64,000 bases of DNA, from contig CAUWAG010000020.1 in the NCBI GenBank assembly GCA_963556695.1, positions 4,030,001 through 4,094,000 of the forward strand, in the 5' to 3' direction. Origin of the DNA: Anthostomella pinea (Eukaryota > Ascomycota > Sordariomycetes > Xylariales > Xylariaceae). Below are positions 23,072-35,321 of the stretch, in pieces; positions within the stretch are counted from its first letter, which is position 1; each line of letters begins with the position of its first letter. The notes under the pieces were generated by a model. That model searched no databases and had not been told where the DNA came from. It saw only the letters and a program-made list of their open reading frames with translations. The position numbers and the translations under genes were made by a program.

Positions 23072-24011
23072 TCAGAAGAGAGCCGCCAGAGCACCCGCCA
23101 GAAAAAGGACCAGGCCGCCGACAGGGCCGTTGGAGCTTCCACCGGCCTGGACGATGGATGAGGTGGCGGAAGCGGAAGCGGAATCGGAGGAAGCGGAAGA
23201 GGAGTCGGAGGCGGAGTTCGGTTCCGAAGATTCCTTGGTGGTCGTGTCAGTTGCGGTGGTCAGGAGAGTGCTGCCGAGGCTACTACTACTGGCGGTGGTG
23301 ATGGTGCTGCTGATTGTGGAGGTTGCCACGGTGGAGTAAACAATTGCAGAGGTGTAGGTGGTACAGCCCGTGGAGCTGGCGCTATCTGAGGAGGGGGCGA
23401 CCTGAGGCGCAAGAGCAAGCGAGGTGGTGCTCTCGGCACTTACAAAGTTGTTGGTCGTGGCGATCGGGGCGGTAGCTGAAGTGGTGCTTGAGCTCTGCGC
23501 GGTGGGCAACGACGTTGGTGCCGCCGATGTTGTGTCTGATTTCAGCGCAGGCAAGCCATACTTGGCGGCGCACTGGGCCAAGGTCATGCTGTCTGGGCAG
23601 CACCAGGTGGCGCCGCTGTCGTCGGCGCTACAGAAGTATCCCTCGTCACAAGAATCTGCGCATATGTCAGTCAAGTTGAGTTTCTCCTCTTCTGCCTGGC
23701 CTTATTTCTCACTCACCTCCGGTCATGGCGGGACAGCAGGTCTGCTTTGAACCCGAGTCGTAGCAGTGGGTGACGCCGTCCTTAGAGGCGCACTGCTCGA
23801 ACCCCTTGCCGCAAGCTTCGGCGCAAGTCGAACCTGTTCCGCAGAGCTCCTGATCGGGCGAATACCCCTCGTCATCGCGGCGATCGAGCCCGAAGATGTT
23901 CCTGGTCGACATTCTGGCGAACTGGGACTGGTACGGCTGGCGCAGGTCGGCGGCTAGGACCTGACCGGCAAAGGCCGCAGCGGCAAGAATCGGTACGGCG
24001 CGACAAAACAT
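23072..24011 (-). CDS. Cysteine-rich GPI-anchored surface protein
   Basis: Predicted secreted protein of 292 aa tethered to the plasma membrane or cell wall. Exons, read leftward, are 24011-23717 and 23655-23072; the 61-nt intron has a GTGAGT donor and CTGAC branch. A signal peptide (about residues 1-20, ending LA|AD) is followed by two short cysteine-rich modules, each closing in a CCP triplet (near QTCCP and TWCCP). Then comes a long Ser/Thr/Ala stretch, a likely O-mannosylated stalk. The C-terminus is a typical GPI signal: small residues (GGSSNG) as attachment region, then a hydrophobic tail ending ALAALF. Modules of this kind occur in many ascomycete surface proteins of unknown role. The function is inferred only as far as location. 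Confidence 0.85.
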
Positions 24012-26456
24012 CTTCGGAGATGTCCTGTGCCGAAAGATGGTATTGCCAAGTTCAGGGAGAGAAAGTTGTGGTCGAGGTAGGTGCGTGCGACTGGGGCAGC
24101 TGAAAACGGACGGGGCCGGATATGAGGTAAACGAGGGGAATGCTTGCCAGAGCCGTTGAGAATGAATGGATGAAGGAATGAATAGACGGAATGAATGGGG
24201 TCTGCCAAAACAATCAATCGCAGTCGGGCCCTCGAGGTGATGCAAAGAAACGAAAGTACTGTACCAAAAGGGAACGAGGTGAATAAGTTGTGAGGTCAAT
24301 GGAGGGGTCTCCAATGTTGGGGGTTTCGTCTTTAAAGGCGACGAAACAACCTAACAACACAATGCCGTCAAAGGCCACCTCCCTTAATTTCACAGCAACC
24401 AGCGCGGAGAAGGCGCCGCACCCACGACCGCCAATGCCCATCCTCCATGTTTGAATACCGATGGCAAAGGATTGATCTCCCTAGGTCTAGGCGCGTGAAG
24501 GATCTTCATCCACCAGGTCACCTCGTGGCCAGTGGCAAGACAGCAAGAATCCGGCGTCTCTGCAAGCGCGGTGTTCTCTCACAGCCAGCGCATGGCCATG
24601 TTCCAAGGTTAATTGGGCGGCAAGAGACGATAACTGGGCGTCCAGGCGCAGTGCATTATCATATTCGCCAGATGGGCAAGCGGCCTTACCGATGGTTGGA
24701 TGCGAGTGACCGATGGGAAATGGAACTTCTTCAAGCCAGTTGAAGACAGCTTCGGGATTTGCGCAGGGGTTCCAGCGCGGCTATCTCTGAATACAGATGG
24801 ACCACTGGAGAACAGACGGCAGTGGGTGGTTCAGACGCAAGACTCGTGAAACGACGGAGGCAAGTCGGCTCTGCCAAGACTCATGAATACGATGCGATGA
24901 CTTGACTGTAGGAGGACCACTACCTCTCACTCGGTCACGAAGAGGAATTCTCAAGGTGGGAGGTTCATAGGTGAAACTTAAAAAGCCAGGCCCCCAGTGA
25001 TCGCCTGTGATCGCCTGTGATCGCCAGGAACAGCATCCATTCTAGGCACCAGGGGGCCGCCGCTGATTCGTTGAAGTGCTTGGGTGGGTGGGGGCTCCCC
25101 TGCTTCAGGTAGCGGACGTCTGTCTGGTGTATCAGATCGTCCGAACCTTCGTCAGTTCATGGATTTTGCCTCACCACCCGATGGTGTTCGTCAAACCTGC
25201 CATGGTAAGAGAAGCACGTCGACCGCTTGGCTGCAGCATCTAGCAGCCAAGCTAGGCTATCACAACAGAGCGAAGGTTGCAGGCCGGAAGTGAATTGGTG
25301 CTTTACATGCTTTTCGCAGAAATTCGGCATATGTCAAAGTGCCATGATGCGTTCACCGGTGCAGCTTCAAAACGCCATCAACACTTACCGTCGGCTTCCA
25401 GAAGAACGGCTCGGCTTATTGATAGCCGCGCAAACTGTAATGTGTCAGTCAACCACTGCTATCTCGTCGGCGTGACCACGAGATCGACAGTTGCCGGATT
25501 GACCCATACTACGGCCCAGAGACGCATCACAGGATATCTCACGTTCCCGAGTTGGTACAACAAGTCGGCTCTGTACATTGAGTGGTGGGCAAACGATCCC
25601 ATCTCCATATCTGGTCATCTTCGATATAACACCGCGAGCGATGTTAGCTCTATTGCGTTCTGAACCAGACAAATATTGGGTAAGCTCGAAGGAAAGCCCC
25701 CTTCCACGATGGGAGCTGTGTGGACCAACGGGAACGCCGGGTGCCTGGCAAGGCTGTAGCCATTGGTTTCTGAAAGACGTCAACGTCCAGTTACACACCA
25801 TGCTCTGGTCGCCACCACTCATTCGGCCGAAACTCCAAGATACCCAAAGCAGTATTCTTCTCACTTAAGCTCAACAGTTTCAAATAGAGTTCTTGGTGGC
25901 TTTGGAGTAATATTGACTATCACATCCGGCTCACCGCCACTCACCTGGTCTGCTCCTAGCTCACCTTCTGTAGAGGCGCTACTCATCGCAGGCTGCTGTT
26001 GTTGAGGAGACTGACTACACTTACCGAACTCCTTTCTAGAGATCTTGTTACGGCAATGTTCATCACGACTTCTCAACCACCTCCTTTTCTTACATATGCT
26101 CTTGCCGAGGAAGAGTGGCTTCGGGGCAGACTAGGCCCTCGATTGAGTTCAGACCGGGGCCACGCTCACTTGAACTCGGGACCATTGAACAAGATCGCAA
26201 GCCTCGAAGTGTTGGACTCGGCTATACTCAATAGATTGCCGGGACCTGGATGCGAGGATGATGAGAAGCGATGATGAGCCGGAGCTCTGCGTATATAACC
26301 CATGCCCTGTGTAGCATGGGAGGCGTTCCCATGATGCTCTCACCTATCATCAACTATCCATAAGCCAACTTACACATTCGTTTCGAGCTCCGGCACGTCT
26401 ACAAGCTACCAGGCACTCGTACCCCCAGAAACGACCTGCAACCCTCTCAAGTCATC
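24012..26456. other. Divergent intergenic region, 2.4 kb
   Basis: It holds the promoters of the leftward GPI-protein gene and the rightward HsbA-like gene. A 10-mer GTGATCGCCT is repeated three times at about 24997-25026. No coding family was recognised. Confidence 0.5.
26291..26320 (+). promoter_or_regulatory. TATA box and hairpin upstream of HsbA-like gene
   Basis: GTATATAA at 26291-26298 lies about 160 bp before the ATG, a plausible TATA element. It is immediately followed by an inverted repeat, CCCATGC (26299-26305) and GCATGGG (26314-26320), which would fall just at or upstream of the transcription start. Assignment is by position only. Confidence 0.45.
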
Positions 26457-27288
26457 ATGAAGTTCACCGTCGCCATCCTCGCTCTCGCTCTCCAGGTAGC
26501 AGCCGAGCAGCACATCGTGGCTCGTAATGCATCCGTCATCAGCGGCCTGCTATCCTCGACCCTCACCAGCCTGACCATTGCCGACACCCAGGTCAAGGCC
26601 TACCCCGGTACTCATGGCCTCCGCGGGGCCAACACGAACCTATACAAGACGATCAAGAAGAACACCAAGACGGCGAAGGCTATGCCCGAACTCACGTTCG
26701 AGGACGCGAAGGCCATCGGCGCCCTCTCGAGACGCGTCTCCGCCGCCGGCGACTCCTACATCAAGGACCTCGGTGCCGCCGCGCCGCACTTTGCGGCAGC
26801 TGGTGTCTGCACGTACCTGGAACATTACACCATTAACCTGAGTCAGTATCCCCGACCCAACCCTCCTCCCCACCAACAACAACCCGTCTTACATCCCACC
26901 CCCTACATGGTAGCACTTTGACCCATTCATTCAGTCAGTGGACTAAATTGCATGAACAACTCCAGGCGCCGCCTTCGGCGAGTTCTTCACGGCCATCGAC
27001 GCCAAGTTCCCCGCCGGGGTGCAGGTCGCGGCGCAAGGGCACTTCGCCGAGCTCAGCGCGCTCTTCCTCGGCGCCGAGAAGGCGCTCGCGCCCCCCAACT
27101 GCGTCAACCAGATCGAGCCGCCCAGGATGCACGGCAACCACAGCGGCCATGGCGGCCATGGCGCCGGCCACAAACCGGCCCCGGTCGTCACGGCTGGCGC
27201 GTCTGGCATGGCTGGATTGATCAGCGAGCTGTCCCCTGTCGCTGCTTTGGCGGCGGTGGTGGCGGCCTTTTTCTGGTCGCTTGAATGA
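26457..27288 (+). CDS. HsbA-like secreted cell-wall protein
   Basis: Predicted secreted, possibly wall- or membrane-attached protein of 235 aa. Exons are 26457-26841 and 26966-27288 with a 124-nt intron (donor GTCAGT, acceptor TCCAG); joining gives the continuous sequence NLSAAFGEF. A signal peptide covers about residues 1-17. The following helical region, with alternating Ser/Thr/Leu positions and VKAYPG, resembles the hydrophobic surface-binding protein A / galactomannoprotein family, whose members bind hydrophobic surfaces and assist enzyme recruitment. A His/Gly-rich linker (GHGGHGAGHK) follows, and the end is hydrophobic (AALAAVVAAFFW), consistent with a GPI signal. Two cysteines (AGVCTY, PNCVNQ) could pair. 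The HsbA assignment is by pattern and is less certain than the secretion call. Confidence 0.75.
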
Positions 27289-29869
27289 ATCCACGGTCGG
27301 CTTGGCTTGACTTTCTCTAACTGCTCTGGTGTTTTTCTTCGAGAAACAATGCAACTAGAAGGCAAGCTCACAGACAGTAAGAGAAGACAGGAATAGAGCA
27401 AAAAAGGGAGTGATGTTGAGGTAGTCTGGGTATGGAGACGGCGGGGATTGGCGTTCGTTCTTGGTTGTAATGAGAGATGATATGGATCCCTTCCTTCGCC
27501 CTTTAATGGGCTGTTTTCACGCTTTCGGTTGAGGGAGATCTTGGTGGCGGGTCTATATCCCTACCTTTTTACCTTCTTTTACCTACCAATATACTTAATA
27601 CAAAATACGTTTTCCGCACTTGGTTTTATTGGGGGTGTGAGGGGTGGGACATTGTCTGCTTTGGACAATTGTGATGCTTCGTGAAGGGGGAAGGTCAACC
27701 ATGGTGTGGCTCGCCCTATAGTCAATCAGAGTGCTGTGGAAGATAAGTTCTGGTCAGTAAGGCCGCTCTCCAGCTTCCAAAGACTTAGGACTAGACTCTG
27801 CCACCCACATGCAATGTAGGTAGCTATGAACAAGGGGCGTACTGTAGCCTAGCAACAACGTGACAATGGATCATCCATAGATGACAAGCAGTGCGGATGG
27901 CGGGTGTCATCTCACCTTTTCGGCCGTATGCTGCCTGGATCCATCAACGTAACATGTCGCTGATGGATCGATCACATGTACAGGAGTATGCTACTAATAC
28001 TTGCTTGCAGCCGGCGCACGACTTTAGGAAATCCGGCAGAATATAATAAGCCGCCCATCCCAGCTTCTCCCGCAATGCTTCATACTCGGCGGGGGAAGGG
28101 GGGCGTTGACAGAATATAGATGCCCGAGCGCATTTGATCCACTGAACTGCCGGGCGGCATGTGCTGTGTTCGGCAGCTTGCGAGATTGTCAGCTTGTACT
28201 TGGATCTGGTATGCTGGCGGCGGACTCGTACTGGCGGCGGACTCGCTTGGAAACCAGACAGTGGAAAATCATGTGCCGAGTGATTGCAGAGCAGTACATC
28301 AACGCATGGGTACTGGGGCAGCCACTCTGCCTCTTCATCCTAGGTAGAGAGACCCGTCTGGATCGATCTGGAGTGTGATCGCTCGAGAAGTCTTGTTGGG
28401 GAGGTTCATGCTCCGTGCCCCCTTGTTCTCGCGGGAGCAGGGCAAGACGAGCGGCCTCGGGCCGAGCCGTGCCCTCGGCAGTAACCATGAGGTACCGTAT
28501 GACTATGGGGGATGTTGCCCGCGAGCAAGATGGCATGGCGTCTCCCTAGTGGGAAGTCTAACCTTATCAAAAAGAGAACAAATTCAGATGCTCAACATCC
28601 CCTCAAGGTGTCAGCAGGGCAAGCCACTCGAAGTCAAAATTAAGTAAGTAGGTATAGAGACTCGACGGTAAGTGACTGGGATACAGCCCAGCCATTGCAA
28701 GGGGAATCCCGAGCAGGAAGGCATAGGCAATGGGTATTACCACTGGCAGGGGCTCTCGTTGTTGAAGACCGAGTAGGTGGCCTTGATCCCGGCGCATTGC
28801 CTCGCTTCGGATTCCAGGAATCTGGTGACGGACCGAAAGACAGCTAATGAATGCATTCCGAGGATATGGTATATTACACCCATTGCCTCGGTGAAGATCC
28901 CGGTGAATGAGTTTTGGTGAGATTAGCGCACCAGCATGAGAATAAACCCCCTTTGAGGTGTGTAAGCAGCGCTAGAGTGAAATGGGTGGTTGCTGAGAAC
29001 AGCATGGTCGTATCCGAAGTGGGCTAGGGATACTTACTGGCGTTATAAGTTAGTCGACAGGTCCCAGAGCGAGGCACATGTGAGAACACGCTCAACCGAG
29101 TTCGCTACCGTCGGTCAGGCTAGTTGCCATTTGCGGCTCGAGCGGCGTGTCGAGTGGAATAGCATACTCGGTGAGGTAGCGTGTCAACAAGGGGCGATGC
29201 AAGACGAGGAGGTTGGACGCTGTAGTTCAAAGTTTGTATGTGAAATTGATGAAGGTTAGCTTCCGGCTACTTGATTATGCTCGAAGTAGCCAGTCTAGGA
29301 ACAGACAGGTTACTTATACGATGCTCCTCAGATGTTGACTGGTCCACGTCAACTCCAGTCCTCGTCAGCTCACTTGAAGAATACGCTTGGTTACGCTGCA
29401 CAGACGGAGCCTGATACCACGACGCTACAATCCTGACCATGGCGATATTATGTTTGATGTCCTTGGCGAGAAAATCGACAGGAGGAACCATAATTACGCT
29501 TGTCCCAAGGTCGCGAAGACTGCGACTTTGCTTGCACTATCGATATACAGCTAACCTTAATATGGCGCGACTGGTTCGCGTGGTCCATACCATGTTGTGA
29601 TTTGCTTTCCGTCACGTTCTCAGCCATGAGCCACCAAAAAAAAAAAAAAAAAAAAAAAATTTTCGGTAATTTGCTCAAGGTTGCGGCAGAGCCTGAATTG
29701 ATTCCAACGTCGATACCATCTCTTAATCTGCTGGGTTGGGAACCCGAAGTCTCTGAACATCACAACGTGCTTCAGAGATATCGGAAAAACTACTTGCTGC
29801 TTGCCTCACTGTCAGCTACATTTAACCACACCAGTACAACACTCATCCACAAGCAGATAAAAGGGAACC
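27289..29869. other. Gene-free stretch of 2.6 kb
   Basis: No gene recognised. There is a 17-bp direct duplication (CTGGCGGCGGACTCG words, about 28211-28244) and an A24 homopolymer at 29636-29659. The part next to 27288 is presumably the 3' UTR of the HsbA-like gene. Confidence 0.5.
29636..29659 (+). repeat. A24 homopolymer
   Basis: An uninterrupted run of 24 A on the + strand, followed by TTTT. It is the longest homopolymer I noticed in the window. It could be slippage or the trace of a poly(A)-tailed insertion, but I see no target-site duplication or retroelement coding sequence to its left. Confidence 0.8.
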
Positions 29870-31244
29870 ATGCCCGTCACAACGCGCTCACAGAAGGCTG
29901 TTAGCCTGCGAAAGCAGAAAGAGGAAGAGACACAGACCGCTGGTAGCCCGCCAAAGCAGACAGAGGAAGAGAGACGCTGGTGGAGGTGCTGCAAGGACAG
30001 AAGGAGGAACCACCTTTGGATCAAGTCCTGTCGCAGGTGCTGGCACTGCAGGTGCTGTGACTGCGGGATCGATTCCATCGAGTGGAATTCCACCGACGAT
30101 GAAACAGCGAAAGAGCGACATAAACCCATTCACGATTACGAAACCACCGACGATGAAACATCGCAAGGCCAAACGGGCTGACAGGAGCATTCCCCCATTC
30201 ACCAAGGTCGACCGCGACCTATATGGCGACAAGATGACTGGGTTCACCATTATCGTCGGCTCGTACAGCTTCAAGGCTGTCAGCGGGAACAGCACACAGC
30301 GCTCGTTATGGGTGCACTTTGAACGCAGATTCCCGTCTCGCATATCCTGGGAGCCGCGGCTCCGGCTAGAGGCTGGCCCGAGCGTGATGGCTTCAGTACT
30401 TTTTGGACCTCCGGAGACGTCGACAGTATTACCACAGAAGGTTGATACTGTCTTCGAAAGACTCCAGTGCACCGACAAGATACGATCCGATCCGGCTATA
30501 ATGTGCCGTTCCAGCTGCAAGCCCTCGCACCCCCCACTATCGGCGCAAGAAATGATGGACGTCGGCTGGGGCAAGGACGAGGCTAGACCAGACTAAGAAC
30601 ACGCCACCGGCACTGCAGAGACTATTACCACACTCGAGGACTAGCAGCTAGCTTGTCAGCGGACGACTACAATATAGAAAAACCCGGGTGCGACAGACAT
30701 CGTGATGTCGGATGTCGTCGAGGCTCAGAGCCTGGCCTCCGCTATGTCGTATACATCCCCGTCTTGCAACAGCCCGGGCTAGGCGACAAGCTCGAAGAGG
30801 CGGCGATAGCTTTTACCCATGGAATCACATCCCGTCTCCGCGGAAGGAAGACTGTGTTCTTGGATTCTGCAAGCCGTCATCCGCGACCCTCGGATCTGCA
30901 CTTGCCGCTAAAGGGAGGAGAGATGGATCGGAGGACTACATCGGCGCCCTCACCAGCTTCCCCGATGAGTGCGATGAGAACAGTAGCGATGGTTCAGCAT
31001 TCGCGCTCACCCGAACGCACTTACAGAACACGCCAGGGAAAACGACCTAGCATTGATGCCATTCGGCCCATACCGCACGTTTGTCGCCGCGCTCGAGCGA
31101 CCCAACTTCGGTCAGGCGGATGGCGCGGTTCTGTTCCTATCAGCTGATTTCAGCACGAAGCCGGAAGGGGAGGACTACATCGAGATGGATCTGTGGCGGT
31201 GTGGGGGTTTGGACGATGTGGCGAGGCGCTTGCAGATAATATAG
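29870..31244 (+). pseudogene. Frame-broken gene of unknown function
   Basis: I do not recognise the protein. Coding-like sequence starts at ATG 29870 (MPVTTRSQKAV, a common opening of fungal nuclear or unknown proteins). After about 100 bases it jumps to another frame near 29972, where it continues to a stop at 30594-30596, including the ordered segment MTGFTIIVGSYSFKAVSG. Further coding-like segments follow in different frames: LRYVVYIPVLQQPG near 30740, then GSEDYIGALTSFP near 30930, then RTFVAALERPNFG and a stop at 31244. The first shift lies in a doubled GAGGAAGAGA word, a likely slippage site. I could not join the segments with sensible introns. A decayed gene is the simplest reading; assembly errors or an intron-rich gene are alternatives. 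Confidence 0.4.
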
Positions 31245-32947
31245 GGAGGCGTGAGATTGGAGGGAGATGCAAATGAAGAGAAGAATAAGAAGGATAATAA
31301 GGAGGAGGCGTGTGCGTGTGTTGCTGAGGATAAGACGGGAGAAGCAGTGAGATGATACCGGTAGTGTCGTCGCTAAGAGCATCATCGGGACTTCCCCTGC
31401 AAGAGACGAGTAGCTGTCAGGATCTGGTCTGGGTAGCATCCTTGGCCATCGGTACTACACGATGCCTAATTATATGTCAGATGCTGCATGAGCTGACACG
31501 TACATGGCTGGTGTCATATGTGGTGATGGTGTGGTTGACAGACTGACAGTCGAAGCCCGACCCAGTCATTCGGGATATGGAATCGGAAAACCCCTGCTCA
31601 TGCAAGAGTGCCTAGTCGAGCGATGGATGTTTTGTGATTATGATAGCGTGACGACATGGGATGCCGAGTGCTGTGAGTCTGTGACAGATGCAGGTGGCCC
31701 ATCAATTCAATCTCAAAAGCATTAGTCAACTTAGTCATCCATCAGTTGCTCCACATACAGGTAAGGTGTCTGCCAGACATTCCCTTCACCATCCACTTGA
31801 CATTACTCAAACGACCCGGGGAAGCCTTTTCCCTCACCATGTTATTTTCGACTCACATACACTAGATGTTGACATCAGATATGCTGCTCTGATTACGTGA
31901 TACTCATTCCTCAATCCCCTGAAGCTTAGCCTGGGCTATCACCGAATGCAACCATCGGGCCCCGAGGTGAGAAACACAGGTCTTCAGAGTCCCAGCTATA
32001 TGGATCACCCAAGGACAGGACAGCCATTGAAGCGACCTTCAGATGACGGTGGTAATGAAGCCTTGCATATGTCCGTGTATCAGGCGGTCGGAGACGGTGT
32101 CTCTGGTATCGTATTGGACGCTGGACGGCTCCACTGTTACCAGTTATGGCATCGGGACCTCCCGTAATGTTACCTTACGAGTCTTCAGCCTCTCCTCGTG
32201 TCTGATCGTCCATCCGTCAACTTCCTGTACCTTCAACGGCCTTCCGTAGCATCACTAGGCTGAGCTCGTCTTCATGCCGCATGGTATCCAACCGAACCAA
32301 GGCCTTGTGACTATGGCAGGCTGTCGGCCTTTCCAACCATTACCAATCGTCATCTGACTATGGCTTCACTGACCCTGACATGCTTCTCGCCCATCCTGCC
32401 GAGGGTGCCAACCCTGGCCTGCGTCAGAGTCGGATCGCCACCATGACATACTTGGGAGCACGTAGGCACCCACTCAACCGCAGCTCCCTATACGCCGACC
32501 AGAGTTGCCCCATCATGTCAACCGCTTCAGCTGGCCTATGTCTACGGCACGTTGAGCGCAACGATACATGGGGGCGAGCTCGAGAGGATATATTATTCCT
32601 TCACATGGACGAGAGTGCAGGCAGGTAGCCAGGATCAGCCATCAGCCCTCCCACTCCATTGGCCCGGGTTTCACTTCTTTGAGCCGCCACAGAACGACAT
32701 CGTCCCTGCAAGGCGATCCTGGGGTGGCCTCCACCGTAACCTCGCGGCACCGCGTCACTCCAGCTCGTCCCGGGCCGGTACCCAATCATTACAAGCGTTG
32801 CCCCCAACGGGGTTTACCCCTTATAAGATACTCCAATCTTCCCTGGTCAGATAGCTACAAAAGAACAACACACTCATCTTGGCACTTCCCTGCTGGATCG
32901 CTTGCATCGACGCACTTGGATGTATAATCACCACCGTTTGCTGCTTG
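31245..32947. other. Intergenic, promoter side of the seven-exon regulator
   Basis: No gene recognised. The right end contains the probable promoter and leader of the transcription factor, with a TATA-like element at 32822-32828. Confidence 0.5.
32822..32828 (+). promoter_or_regulatory. TATA-like element of the Zn2Cys6 regulator
   Basis: TATAAGA lies 120-126 bp before the proposed ATG at 32948, a usual spacing for a TATA box with a short leader. There is no other support. Confidence 0.4.
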
Positions 32948-35321
32948 ATGAGCTTACCTCCGGACACCTTACCTACAGTTGAATCGTTGAGTCGTGATTT
33001 CTGCCCGAGCCGTCAGCCCGCAGATAAGTCTGGCGCCATGAATTTTACAAGGAAGCGTACGATCCCCTGTCTTCCTCTCTACCCGATCTTGGCTATCTGC
33101 TGACTCCACCACCAGGTGCACTGCTTGCCTGTGACTTCTGCAGGTAACCTATCTTCTTGCCCTTATTTGCGTGGACGAGAACTCCCTCTTAACCTAGTTC
33201 ACGGTATTCAGGCACCGCAAGCGGAGATGTGACGGCAAGAGGCCCTGCTCTACCTGTAGAGAATCGAACGCAGAATGCGTCTACAAAGAACTGCCGCTCG
33301 ACAGGTGAGTATCCTCACTGATCTCATGCATCCGATCCGAACCAAGCATCTTGTTAATTCATAATCGTTTCAGAGTTGAAGACGCAAGTCCGACGGCTGT
33401 TATCGACCGACTTACACGTATAGAAACTCTGCTCGAACAACAGAGCCAGCAGATTTACCAGCTCAGTATGCGGCCCTCCCCAAGCTCTTACCCGCCGAGC
33501 CAAGTCGACTACCCTTCCGAGTTCGCCCAGCAATCCGATTATCTGCAACCTACGCCAGCCGATACTCTTGACTCACCGCAGTTCTTGATTCCGAAGAACC
33601 ACGCAACCTTGGCGAGCACATTGCTATCCCTGCCACCAGTACGTGACCGTCTCGGAGACATCCCGCGAGATTTCTTCTTCCAGGTCGAAGAGAAGCAGCC
33701 TTTACCTGTACTATTAAGTAGCCTCCACGACGGACCACTAGTATGGCCACCTCTAACGCCAAGGATCCTGGATGAACTAGTTGGTAGCTATTTCCATCAT
33801 GCCCACCCACACCATCCTCTTTTTACGCTACAGAATTTCAAGCTCTGGCACACGAGACTCCTGGAACATCAAGATGTAGACGACATCGGAACGGCGATAT
33901 GTCTGTGTGTTTATTCCCTTGGAGCTGTATGCTCAGCCCAGGGGGAAAGTCAGAAAAGCAGTGAAGCCCTTGGGCTGGAGTATTTTCAACCAGCGCTCAA
34001 GATTAGTGAGTAACACTGATTTCATTATCTCCCTGTTGTGGCCTATTTCGACCGCATGTGTTCAGAGCCAACCTCGTACAACTCCCGCGATTTATAGTCG
34101 AAGGCCTCTGTCCACCCGGCTTTACTACAGGAAGAGATTTAGAGAGCTGACTCCTTACGCTGCAGTTCTTAAAGCAACGGTCTGGGGGTTTCGGCCAGAT
34201 CTCAACACTTGCCAGGCTCTACTACTTGCTGCTTCGTACTTTGCGCATCTCGGAAGGCCTCTTCATAGCTGGAGGATGGCTCAGTTTGCATCTCGAATAT
34301 TCCTCAATCTCGTCGAGAGGTAAGCAGAAATCTCTGCAGCTCTATGATCTGTACTCACTTTTGGTAGTCGAAAGCGCTACTTGGCCCAAGCTGAGTTTGA
34401 CGACATAGAACTCTGTACGTTTTGGCAGTGCTTTATGGTTGAATGGTACGTGACCGCCCCGAGAACTTGCAGATTGGGTGGACTGACTGAGATTATTAAA
34501 GCGACCGAGTTGCCGAACTCGATGTCCCCAGAAGTGGCATCGAGCCCTTAGGAGACAAGATGCCACTCCCACATAGCGCGGATTCCGGTGATGACGAGAA
34601 TCGCATTCATATCACCTTCATAGCAGAACACGCTATCAGACGGCTCTTGAACCGTATACACAACGCTCTCTACAGCCCCGACAATACGCACGATAGCTCA
34701 TACTCGGAAATGCCAACAGACCCGACGAAAATATGGCAGAGGTTGAGTCTCCAAAGGCTCCTGTCTCTTAGTTCTGAACTCAACAGACAGCTGGAAGAAT
34801 GGTACACCTCGATCCCCGATTACTTGCGGCCTCCGAAAGGGACCGACACTCTACCTAACGACCGTGCTCGTGTACTGCGGATCCGATATTATGCGGCAAA
34901 ACAGATCATCCACCGGCCTTATCTGTTACAAGCAGTCTCTCGAACACAGGAGTATCGATCTCCATCTCATTCCCCTATGATGGGATCAGATCCGTACAAG
35001 GTGCCTGTACCCGTCGTCCTCGAAAAGTGCCAAACTTGTATCGACTCTTGCGTGGCCTATGTCTTTAACGCCGTGGAAATGATCGACAAGCGCTCGCCAT
35101 ATCTCTGGACATTCTCACAGAGCTGCATGGCTTGTCTCGTCATGCTCTGGATGGCAGACAACTCACCGTCGCTGCGTCAATTTGTGCCAGCAATGCAGCC
35201 AATACAGAATATGGTCCTTGCCAAGCTACGCAAGTGGACGACCAGTGACTCCAGTTCTAGCTTTGACGCCGAGGTCCGTATTCTAGAGAGGCTCTCCTTT
35301 CCTGATCACATGGACACCTAA
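32948..35321 (+). CDS. Zn(II)2Cys6 transcription factor with fungal-specific domain
   Basis: Predicted nuclear regulator of 637 aa. The exons are 32948-33056, 33116-33143 (28 nt), 33212-33304, 33374-34005, 34166-34319, 34368-34445 and 34502-35321, with introns of 59, 68, 69, 160, 48, 56 nt. This map gives an intact zinc cluster, CX2CX6CX5CX2CX6C at residues about 42-71, split over exons 2 and 3, and preceded by the basic RKRALLACDFC context usual for the class. A short coiled-coil linker (IDRLTRIETLLEQQSQQI) follows. The fungal-specific transcription factor domain spans about residues 210-480, with motifs such as FHHAHPHHPLFT, CQALLLAASYFAHLGRP and DVPRSGIEPLGD. ATG 33038 is an alternative start giving 607 aa. 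Without these introns the frame breaks repeatedly. Targets are unknown. Confidence 0.88.
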
